Origin: a virus
Strand: one strand, 5' to 3'
DNA: 21,954 nucleotides
IMG/VR virus record: IMGVR_UViG_3300031841_001609
Coordinates: 1-21,954 of that record
Positions 16,789 through 21,954 of the stretch are shown here, piece after piece. Under the pieces are notes generated by a model. That model had not been told where the DNA came from. It made no database searches and was given only the letters and a program-made list of their open reading frames with translations. A program made the translations under genes and the position numbers. Position 1 is the stretch's first letter; every line of letters starts with the position of its first letter.

Positions 16789-17832
16789 TTAGGATTCGTT
16801 ACAACGGATCTCTCCAGCAACCTCACCCCACATACGAGAAGCATCTGCACAGAGCTTAAAGTAGATGTAAGGGATGTTTTTCTTGGAAGGATCGCGCCAC
16901 ATGTCGCCCTTAAGTCCTGTACCAACAGACATCTTAAGTGCTTTAGGTGATGCAACAATAACACGACGCTCGTCACCGTCAGTACCAGTTGAAAGCGGTA
17001 GACGCTCACAGTGGATGAAACGGAATCCGAGGAAGGTTGTTACAGTACCTTCAACAAGCGACTTGCGTACTGCGTAGTCAGAGCTGACCACTTCATCAAT
17101 ACCCAGAAGGTCGTCAATCTGTTTTGCAGTAACAAAGCAGTTAACGATGTCATCTTGGTCGATTGAGTGAAGCTTCAGCATGGTTGTACGTGCTGCACGA
17201 AGCTTCTCAAGTGTCAGACCAGAACTTGCTGTTCCATAATCGCCACCAACAGAGAAGCCTTCGGTGTTGCCACCAGCAACTACATAACTACCAGCTGTGG
17301 TAATGTCACCAGCAGAAACAGCACCAACAACAATGTTGCTGCGGTTTTCGTCGCCAGCACCTTCTGCGAAAGTAACAGAAGTTCCGCCACTCTTACCAGT
17401 GTATGCAGTGCCAAAGAACTTGTCGATGATAATGTCATCAATCTTACGCTTACCCGAAGCAAGAAGTGCTTGGGTGTAAGCATTCATTGGATCGGTGATC
17501 ACACGCTTAAGGTCCTTCTCGTCGATATACTTACCGAGTTCGTAGTCCTTAAGACCGATGCGACGACGGTCGTGATTGATTTCACTATTGGGGTTAGTAC
17601 CAAAACGAGAAGTGTCTTCCGCCATGTCCTCGGCTTTGCCGATACGGTCGAAGTACTGATACTCTTCGTTCTGTGTTTCCTGTTCGAAATACGGCTGAAG
17701 CTTTGATTCGGATTGCTGGAACGCTTGTTCGAATCCTTCACGGAAAGCTGCAACGTATGCTTTTTCAATATAATCGTTACCAGAACCTCCTCCAGTGGAG
17801 TAGCCCTGTGAACCTACTGCTGATAATGCCAT
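16789..17832 (-). CDS. major capsid protein (T7 gp10-like)
   Basis: A 347-aa protein, nearly the length of T7 gp10A (345), with a HK97-type fold expected. Recognisable family regions are EKAYVAAFREGFEQAFQQSE near the N-terminus, the DRRRIGLKDYELGKYIDEKD segment, the helix DPMNAYTQALLASGKRKIDD and the KLHSIDQDDIVNCFVTAKQI region with the following FLGFRFIHCERLP. The C-terminus includes MWGEVAGEIRCNES. It assembles the icosahedral shell on the scaffold protein encoded just upstream. The gene is isolated: a terminator precedes its leader and another follows its stop. The ATG is preceded by an almost pure A/T stretch with no Shine-Dalgarno, which is odd for the most abundant phage protein. I see no in-frame slippery site giving a T7-like minor capsid form. 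Confidence 0.93.
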   Translation of the reverse strand: MALSAVGSQGYSTGGGSGNDYIEKAYVAAFREGFEQAFQQSESKLQPYFEQETQNEEYQYFDRIGKAEDMAEDTSRFGTNPNSEINHDRRRIGLKDYELGKYIDEKDLKRVITDPMNAYTQALLASGKRKIDDIIIDKFFGTAYTGKSGGTSVTFAEGAGDENRSNIVVGAVSAGDITTAGSYVVAGGNTEGFSVGGDYGTASSGLTLEKLRAARTTMLKLHSIDQDDIVNCFVTAKQIDDLLGIDEVVSSDYAVRKSLVEGTVTTFLGFRFIHCERLPLSTGTDGDERRVIVASPKALKMSVGTGLKGDMWRDPSKKNIPYIYFKLCADASRMWGEVAGEIRCNES

Positions 17833-17902
17833 AATATATAATAATTAGAAGTTATTTTAAGATAGTTTGTTTTTCGACGAGCTACCCTTACGGACTCTTC
17901 TA

Positions 17903-17930
17903 GTTATAACGTGACTAACGGCTTTCCAAA
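17903..17930 (-). promoter_or_regulatory. weak candidate promoter upstream of the capsid gene
   Basis: The minus strand has TATAAC (17903-17908), a five-of-six match to a bacterial -10 box. The best upstream partner is TTTGGA (17925-17930) at 16-bp spacing, only half matching a -35 box; TTGGAA matches better but at 15 bp. The palindrome GTTATAAC may create this resemblance by chance. A phage RNA polymerase promoter in the same region is equally possible, but I cannot find a second copy of any motif that would define one. Confidence 0.25.
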
Positions 17931-17945
17931 GCTGTCTCTGGACCC

Positions 17946-17979
17946 AAAAAAGGGCTACCCAGTATGTCCTAGATAGCCC
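17946..17979 (-). terminator. terminator between scaffold and capsid genes
   Basis: On the minus strand GGGCTA (17974-17979) pairs with TAGCCC (17952-17957). The stem extends inward by five more pairs, two of them G-T, to an 11-bp stem with a GACATA loop. Six T follow directly (17946-17951). It is 25 bases past the scaffold stop and so would limit readthrough from the portal-scaffold operon into the capsid gene. Confidence 0.75.
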
Positions 17980-18004
17980 AGTAAAATGGTGTTGTCAAGT
18001 ACTT

Positions 18005-18931
18005 TTAACCTTCTCCGTACAGCTGAGCATAAAGCTGTGCACGCTTGTCAAGGATTTGCTGACGTTTTGATCGGTCAGCCATCGGCAGCGACGAAGGGTT
18101 TGACAAGATTAGCTCAGAATTTGATGCATCCAAATCCTGAATCTGAGCACGAATACCCTGAACTGAACCACTACCAAAAGCAGATGGTACGTTGCTACCT
18201 GACGGCGGTAATGTATCACCCATAGTCTGAGACAACTTATGAAACAACTTCATTGTTGCTGGGTGATTAGCTACAATCGGATCACTAATCAATTCATTAA
18301 GCTCTGGGATCTCCTGAGATAACGTGTTGAATGCCTCGGTGCTACTCTTCATATTGACGTCGAAGTCGTCCTTCCACTCTGCCTGAAGAGCTGTCTTAAA
18401 CTCTTTTAGAGTACCCGCTTGCTGCTGTATGACATTCTGATTGCCTTCGGCATACATCTGACCGTAGCGACTGTATAGCTGATCAAATTGACGTTGCGTT
18501 AAACCCATCTCACCTGCGAAATCCACAAGCTCTTGGACTGTGTCGTCGTCGAAGTTAGGAGCTTCGACACCGTCAAAGCCTTCTGGTAACTGAATCTCTT
18601 CAGGAACTGAGTACTCATCATTCTCTGGGCGTAAGTTTCCATAAAACTCCTCCCATTGATCATCACCCCAGTCTTCCTGTGGTGATTCAAGACGTTTCTT
18701 ACCCAAAGCACTTTGAGCATTTAACATCTGGTTAGCAAGAGATGTAAAATCTTTTGTCTCTTGTAGTGCTTTTGCACCGCGTACATCCTCTGGTAGTGTT
18801 TCGACAAACTGCCGATACATATCTTCGCTACCAAAATCCACACTAGGTGCAGACTCTGTGACGTTACTCTCAGTCTGGACGGGTGTCTCTGTTAACCCGC
18901 TACCCAAACCTTCTGTAGTTTCTTCACTCAT
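18005..18931 (-). CDS. capsid scaffolding/assembly protein (T7 gp9-like)
   Basis: A 308-aa, strongly acidic protein, the same length as T7 gp9 (307) and directly upstream of the capsid gene. The N-terminus is disordered, rich in Thr, Glu and Ser. The middle has the family-like stretch QWEEFYGNLRPENDEYSVPE, where peptides of the type Y-x-x-P or Y-x-V-P precede a loop of Asp/Glu/Pro. The C-terminal part is helical and ends in a basic patch (PMADRSKRQQILDKRAQLYA), the usual capsid-contacting end of a scaffold. It would direct prohead assembly and then leave. The start overlaps the Bbp19-like gene by 8 bases and has an AGGA 12 bases upstream of the ATG. Confidence 0.88.
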   Translation of the reverse strand: MSEETTEGLGSGLTETPVQTESNVTESAPSVDFGSEDMYRQFVETLPEDVRGAKALQETKDFTSLANQMLNAQSALGKKRLESPQEDWGDDQWEEFYGNLRPENDEYSVPEEIQLPEGFDGVEAPNFDDDTVQELVDFAGEMGLTQRQFDQLYSRYGQMYAEGNQNVIQQQAGTLKEFKTALQAEWKDDFDVNMKSSTEAFNTLSQEIPELNELISDPIVANHPATMKLFHKLSQTMGDTLPPSGSNVPSAFGSGSVQGIRAQIQDLDASNSELILSNPSSLPMADRSKRQQILDKRAQLYAQLYGEG

Positions 18932-19202
18932 CGTTTTGGTTTTCCTGTTCTATTTTACTTATTAACTGCTGAGGATCATCCTCCGCTAGTAGATTCAAAA
19001 AACTCATTGCCAAACGACGACGCCCCTCACTCTCACGAAGCTTGGACTCCTCACTATGGAACACTGGCTTGGTTACATGACACTCTCGCAGCAGCACAGC
19101 AAAAAACCGCTTACCCTCTGGGGTGTTGAGTATCTGAGTCAAATCCTCCCTAAGCTGAGCTTTCTTACGAAGCCGCTTAAGGTTCATCAAATGTAGATTC
19201 AT
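18924..19202 (-). CDS. Bbp19-like small head-associated protein
   Basis: A 92-aa protein. The core (NTPEGKRFFAVLLRECHVTK followed by PVFHSEESKLRESEGRRRLA) has the pattern TPEGrrfl-x-x-Ll-x-x-ChV-x-x-x-x-F, then an E-G-R-R-x-x-g segment. That pattern is typical of the small protein Bbp19 of Bordetella phage BPP-1 and relatives, coded next to the portal gene. Bbp19 is a structural protein of poorly known role, so a minor head or connector function is inferred here. The gene starts one base after the portal stop, without a visible Shine-Dalgarno, and overlaps the scaffold gene by 8 bases. The position between portal and scaffold fits. Confidence 0.7.
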   Translation of the reverse strand: MNLHLMNLKRLRKKAQLREDLTQILNTPEGKRFFAVLLRECHVTKPVFHSEESKLRESEGRRRLAMSFLNLLAEDDPQQLISKIEQENQNDE

Positions 19203-19203
19203 A

Positions 19204-20820
19204 TTATATGTTTAAAAGTTGACCAACCCCCTCTGGGTCAATCGACTTAGCTTGTGCAATATCTTTCATTGCGCCCCCAATTTGCGGAGCAGCTTGTGCT
19301 GCCTGCATCATCTGTTGTTGCTCGGCAGCTCCTTGTTTCATTTGTTGTAGTTCTTCTTCCGAGCGAATCACCGTTGGGGTTACGTTACGATAACGTGCGT
19401 AATCCTCAAATAATTGACGCTCATTAAGTGCCTCCATAAGCTCAGGCTTAACCTGCGCAAGTGGCGCAATATCACGCATAAATGCGCTCATATCCGAAAG
19501 ACGTGTAGAATACTGAGACTGTGCTGCAGGACTTGCATACGCAATCTCAAGCTCAACACCATTCATCGAAGCAGGTGCTTCTGGAAGCTCACCAGCACGC
19601 TCCAACATCTCGTATGTGATCTCAATTGCTGGTCCGATATACTCAGACTCCATACGGTTGATAAGCGGAGCCAGCTGATTCAGCATCTGACCGCGAGTGT
19701 CCTGAATCTCAGTTACACTCTGACGCTCCTTCTTCTCCTGACGGATAATCTGGTCAACAAAGAATGAACGATTAATCGTATCACGATACATGCGAATCAT
19801 GTCCATCATGTACTGTGGCTGGTTGCCTGCCATAATTGGAGCAGGCTTCTCACTACCTGCCTCATGGAATACAACCTGACGTGAGCCGTACTTCATAGGC
19901 AGCATAATGCTGTCCTCTTCGGCTGTCAGTGTTGGGAAATTCAAATACTCGGATGAAATCAAGACTTCCTTGACCATCTTATTGAGCACACGGATCTGGG
20001 ATAAGCATGTAAATGCTGGTCCGCGTCCGTATACCTCATCCGCTAACTTAGACCACCGAGGTACTAAGAATGTAAAATAACTTGAGCCGTCTACCTTAAG
20101 AGGCTCTTTAAATGATGGACACCAGTAAGTAACTGTATATGGACGCTCGGGTCCTACACGACCACCCTTTTTAGCTCGCTTGTCTGTGCTGGGCTGAATC
20201 GTGTATATAAGCTCATACTTAGAGTTGATACCGCGATTCTTGTCATAGCCCTGCATGTCCTCAACCTGCGGGAACATCTGCTTTAATTGACGTGCTGTCT
20301 TAAAGCAGCGGTAGAACACAGTGTCCACACGTCCGTGCGCATTAACATCAAAAAATGTATCAGCCAATGGGCGAGTTCGGAAGTTTACCACACCATCCTG
20401 ATATGATACCTGAACAGGTGATGTGCCGTACGCGCCGATATCTAGGAAGCACTCGTGTGATGCTGAATAGAACTGGGACTCAGGGAGTGCCAGCTCATGC
20501 ATAATACGATCAGAGACTTGTTGTAAGTATGTAAGCTCTTGGGGATTTAGCTGAGCTGTGGGTACATCCTTTGCTCGCAAATACATCCAACGATCCGACT
20601 TCGGAATCATATTCGAAGCCAAACCGTTAGCAAACATCTGATTACACCAGACGGCAGTGTCGTCAAAGATCTCGCGCGAGTCATCTTCTTTTCGCGTTGT
20701 GTGGTGGTGGTCAAACTCGTTTGAGTTCGGACGCACATACCGTTGAGAGTCTTGAAACATGTGGTCGAGATTCGACCGCAGTAACTTTAACTCCTCATAT
20801 CTCTGGCGTAAATCATTCAT
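19204..20820 (-). CDS. portal (head-tail connector) protein, T7 gp8-like
   Basis: A 538-aa protein, the same size as T7 gp8 (536). The N-terminal region (LRQRYEELKLLRSNLDHMFQ, then PNSNEFDHHHTTRK and REIFDDTAVWCNQMFANGLA with SNMIPKSDRWMYLRA) is the conserved start of the head-tail connector family: a leading helix, a D-x-T/S-A motif, and L-A-x-x-x-x-S-x-x-x-P-x-x-x-W. The central stem and wing regions follow, and the C-terminal 60 residues are Gln/Ala-rich (GAAEQQQMMQAAQAAPQIGG), as in other portals of this group. The dodecameric ring is the DNA entry and exit channel and binds terminase and tail tubular protein A. The start has no Shine-Dalgarno, only A/T-rich sequence. It lies six bases after the upstream stop. 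Confidence 0.93.
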   Translation of the reverse strand: MNDLRQRYEELKLLRSNLDHMFQDSQRYVRPNSNEFDHHHTTRKEDDSREIFDDTAVWCNQMFANGLASNMIPKSDRWMYLRAKDVPTAQLNPQELTYLQQVSDRIMHELALPESQFYSASHECFLDIGAYGTSPVQVSYQDGVVNFRTRPLADTFFDVNAHGRVDTVFYRCFKTARQLKQMFPQVEDMQGYDKNRGINSKYELIYTIQPSTDKRAKKGGRVGPERPYTVTYWCPSFKEPLKVDGSSYFTFLVPRWSKLADEVYGRGPAFTCLSQIRVLNKMVKEVLISSEYLNFPTLTAEEDSIMLPMKYGSRQVVFHEAGSEKPAPIMAGNQPQYMMDMIRMYRDTINRSFFVDQIIRQEKKERQSVTEIQDTRGQMLNQLAPLINRMESEYIGPAIEITYEMLERAGELPEAPASMNGVELEIAYASPAAQSQYSTRLSDMSAFMRDIAPLAQVKPELMEALNERQLFEDYARYRNVTPTVIRSEEELQQMKQGAAEQQQMMQAAQAAPQIGGAMKDIAQAKSIDPEGVGQLLNI

Positions 20821-20826
20821 TAAAAA

Positions 20827-21147
20827 TTAAACATACCCTTTCGCGCCTGAACGAGCTTTTACGCTAGCTTGCTTCTTGCGAGCACCCTGAGCTTCTTTCT
20901 TCTTCTGTTGGGACGTCTTAATTTTCTTACGCTTAGCTTCTGAAGATGATTTCCGATTCTCTACGTAAGACTTTTTTGCCCGCGCTCTGGATGCACCCTT
21001 ACTGGTATACTCCTTGTAATCTTTTATTGCATTAACCATGCCAGCAAAACCTTTTTGTTCGGCATAGCCGCCCTTGTCGTAAAACTTCCGAAAGTCTTTT
21101 TCGTCGGTAATACCAAACGCACCATAAGATCCTTTTGATGAAACCAT
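20827..21147 (-). CDS. small basic protein of unknown function
   Basis: A 106-aa protein that I do not recognise. The first half (SYGAFGITDEKDFRKFYDKG, then GYAEQKGFAGMVNAIKDYKE) looks folded, with several aromatic residues. The second half, from about residue 50, is a Lys/Arg/Ser/Gln-rich tail (for example AKRKKIKTSQQKKKEAQGAR) that is probably disordered and could bind DNA. It lies between the polyproline-protein gene (stop at 21150) and the portal gene. That position suggests a role in packaging or head assembly, but nothing shows it directly. The ATG is two bases after the previous stop and lacks a Shine-Dalgarno, so it is probably translated by coupling. Confidence 0.65.
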   Translation of the reverse strand: MVSSKGSYGAFGITDEKDFRKFYDKGGYAEQKGFAGMVNAIKDYKEYTSKGASRARAKKSYVENRKSSSEAKRKKIKTSQQKKKEAQGARKKQASVKARSGAKGYV

Positions 21148-21149
21148 AA

Positions 21150-21416
21150 CTACAACTTAGAGCCGTAGCCCATACCTGTTCTAGATCCACCCTTTGTCTG
21201 CCCTGCACGAACCTTTCGACGGGCAAGCTGACCAGACGACGCAACAACGCGAGCGGGCGAACGAACCGTAGCTCCTTGAGTAGCACCTGTTCGCAGACCA
21301 GTGCGTACACCAGTCAGTGGCTGCCTAATCCCCGCTACTGGCGGAGGAGGTGGTGGCGGCGGCGGTGGTGGCGGCGGTGGGGGTGGTGGTGGTGCTGATG
21401 GTTTGCTTCCTCCCAT
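21150..21416 (-). CDS. small protein with 18-residue polyproline run (MGGSK type)
   Basis: From the ATG at 21416 this is an 88-aa protein beginning MGGSKPSA, then 18 consecutive Pro, then a Gly/Arg/Thr-rich basic tail ending in GSRTGMGYGSKL. The MGGSK start followed by a Pro-rich stretch recurs in small phage genes near the portal, and I chose this ATG for that reason; a TTG three codons upstream is the alternative. No enzymatic motif is present. The polyproline would adopt a stiff PPII helix and its translation probably needs EF-P. The first part overlaps the preceding 155-aa gene in another frame, so the same repeat DNA is read twice. Role unknown; a minor structural or assembly protein is an inference. 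Confidence 0.65.
   Translation of the reverse strand: MGGSKPSAPPPPPPPPPPPPPPPPPPVAGIRQPLTGVRTGLRTGATQGATVRSPARVVASSGQLARRKVRAGQTKGGSRTGMGYGSKL
21325..21387 (-). repeat. CCN triplet repeat, read in two frames
   Basis: The minus strand is almost pure C with A, G or T at every third position. One frame reads CCN codons as polyproline (88-aa protein); the other reads ACC, GCC and TCC as Thr, Ala and Ser (end of the 155-aa protein). The codons vary at the third position, so it is not a simple monomer repeat. Slippage by whole triplets would change both proteins without a frameshift. Confidence 0.75.
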
Positions 21417-21792
21417 ATCGTACAAGTCTTTCTAATTTATTCCAGTTATAGTATTTAAGTTTATCTGGTTCTCCCAGTATTATGTTTCGATACCTACCAA
21501 ATGCCACAGTGTCAAGCTTATATGGTGCTAATCTCAGAATGTGCTCGACTGGATTTACCATATTACGAGCTGCAGCGTACATGACATACCAAAACCTCCC
21601 ATGTTCCTCATCCTCGGCAACCTCCGCTAAAATTAAAAGATCAGACGAACTGTACACATACCGCTCCGCAGGTGCGCGGAAATTCATGTACTGGTCTAAG
21701 ATTTCTATAAAATCCAGCCCCTTTGCGTGATATTTTATCACCGCTTCGTCAAGAAGCGATAACTCCTCACCATCTAACTGCTGCGACGTCAT
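21325..21792 (-). CDS. phage protein of unknown function between terminase and portal genes
   Basis: A 155-aa protein. After an acidic helical N-terminus there is a folded region of about residues 40-130. It includes RYVYSSSDLLILAEVAEDEE, GRFWYVMYAA and LAPYKLDTVAFGRYRN, and ends with KYYNWNKLERLVRYGR. Sequences of the form YVxSxxDLxLLA...FWYVxYAA...LxPYxLxxVAFxRxR...KYYxWxRL recur in small phage proteins near the terminase. Some are annotated as acyltransferase-like, but no catalytic motif is evident and function is unknown. The last 24 residues are Thr/Ala/Ser only, because the DNA here is the CCN repeat that gives polyproline in the overlapping gene. The start overlaps the terminase stop by 26 bases. 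Confidence 0.65.
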   Translation of the reverse strand: MTSQQLDGEELSLLDEAVIKYHAKGLDFIEILDQYMNFRAPAERYVYSSSDLLILAEVAEDEEHGRFWYVMYAAARNMVNPVEHILRLAPYKLDTVAFGRYRNIILGEPDKLKYYNWNKLERLVRYGRKQTISTTTTPTAATTAAATTSSASSGD

Positions 21793-21954
21793 ATGTTGTT
21801 TTCTGTTTCTTGTTGTCCAGTTTCGGCTGCTTTAAACCAACAGCCAGTGTTCGAAAGGCATCTGCGCCGTGAGAATTAGAATCGTGAACAGGTGTCTTAC
21901 GAAACACACCGCGACTGGAATCAAACTCCTTGTGGTATCCCTTCAACGCCTCAA
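21767..21954 (-). CDS. terL: terminase large subunit, C-terminal end (partial)
   Basis: Only the last 61 codons are in the window. They contain YHKEFDSSRGVFRKTPVHDS followed by NSHGADAFRTLAVGL, then a basic tail ending in YDVAAVRW. The H-D-x-x-S-H-x-A-D-A-x-R signature near the end is the conserved C-terminal segment of the terminase nuclease domain, where the late Asp helps bind metal. The enzyme cuts and pumps DNA into the prohead. The 5' end lies beyond the right edge. Its stop overlaps the start of the 155-aa gene by 26 bases. It is upstream of the portal gene, unlike in T7, where gene 19 lies at the other end of the late genes. Confidence 0.85.
   Translation of the reverse strand, partial: EALKGYHKEFDSSRGVFRKTPVHDSNSHGADAFRTLAVGLKQPKLDNKKQKTTYDVAAVRW

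Larger units (their letters stand above)
17833..18004 (-). promoter_or_regulatory. 172-nt intergenic leader of the capsid gene
   Basis: This is the only sizeable non-coding gap in the window. Read toward the capsid it holds a terminator hairpin (17946-17979), then about 110 nt of leader. Within the leader are a small hairpin (CCAGAG/CTTTGG around an ACAG loop, minus strand near 17942-17927), a palindromic GTTATAAC (17903-17910) and an imperfect hairpin GAGTCC-GTAA-GGG (about 17898-17885). The last roughly 40 bases are A/T-rich and unstructured. The structures may protect the mRNA or be RNase III sites, as in T7 late mRNAs; that is inference. A promoter must lie here if the upstream terminator is efficient, since the capsid gene would otherwise be silent. 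Confidence 0.55.

Noticed and set aside
16686-17009. Shifted-frame open reading frame across the end of the capsid gene, a possible minor capsid extension as in T7 gp10B
   Set aside because: The frame is +1 relative to the capsid, not -1, no slippery heptamer is in frame before the stop, and it would have to pass through the terminator.
17727-17736. GTTCGAATCC, resembling a tRNA T-loop
   Set aside because: The flanking bases do not form a T-stem, no acceptor or anticodon arms are present, and it lies inside the capsid gene.
17870-17905. Hammerhead-ribozyme-like stretch in the capsid leader (GAGTCCGTAAGG followed by CGAAA, minus strand)
   Set aside because: The invariant CUGANGA core is not present (CTAGAAGA has an extra base), and the sequences flanking the possible GUC cleavage site and the GAAA do not pair as a third stem.
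17970-17998. Perfect TTGACA (-35 type) just before the capsid terminator, minus strand
   Set aside because: The hexamer 17 bases downstream is TATCTA, a poor -10 box, and a transcript from it would run straight into the terminator hairpin.
1-21954. Prophage boundaries, CRISPR arrays, insertion sequences
   Set aside because: No integrase, attachment repeat, host gene, spaced palindromic repeats or transposase was seen; gene packing is phage-like throughout.

Overview
The window is a contiguous, densely packed stretch of the late (virion morphogenesis) region of a tailed phage with a short, T7-type tail. Every well-supported gene lies on the minus strand, so it is transcribed from high to low coordinates. 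Protein lengths follow T7 closely: portal 538 aa (T7 gp8, 536), scaffold 308 (gp9, 307), capsid 347 (gp10A, 345) and tail tubular A 207 (gp11, 196). The tail tubular B protein and the three internal (ejection) proteins are enlarged. The large terminase subunit lies directly upstream of the portal gene, whereas in T7 it is at the far end of the late region. This order, together with a Bbp19-like gene, points to a T7-related lineage that differs from T7 itself. Moderate A+T content, tiny Lys-rich proteins of types seen in marine phages, and starts that mostly lack Shine-Dalgarno sequences suggest an environmental, probably marine, phage. No polymerase, integrase, host gene or attachment site is visible, so neither family nor host can be fixed.

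Layout in transcription order (right to left): terminase large subunit C-terminus (cut by the window edge); three small genes (155 aa, a polyproline protein of 88 aa, a basic 106-aa protein); portal; Bbp19-like protein; scaffold; a 172-nt intergenic region with a terminator hairpin; major capsid protein; a second terminator; tail tubular proteins A and B; internal virion proteins resembling T7 gp14, gp15 and gp16 in position and size. The last of these carries an HEAVH zinc-metallopeptidase motif. Then follow a compact cassette of six small genes (two membrane proteins forming a possible lysis pair, and four highly basic proteins), a tail fibre with a C-terminal SGNH-hydrolase domain, a putative second tail/receptor-binding protein, and a bidirectional terminator. 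The first 39 bases can be read as the 3' end of a convergent plus-strand gene.

How the parts work together: terminase packages DNA through the portal into a prohead built from capsid and scaffold. The tubular proteins complete the tail. The three internal proteins would form the ejection channel across the envelope, with the metallopeptidase perhaps cutting envelope or virion protein. The fibre binds and probably de-esterifies surface glycan. Most neighbouring genes overlap or are a few bases apart, which implies polycistronic, translationally coupled expression. Only the capsid gene is set apart by terminators on both sides, consistent with separate control of the most abundant virion protein.

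Three genes too short to stand out (56, 37 and 46 aa) were read directly from the sequence. The longest stretch without a gene is the 172 nt before the capsid gene. I found no tRNA, CRISPR array, insertion sequence or diversity-generating retroelement.
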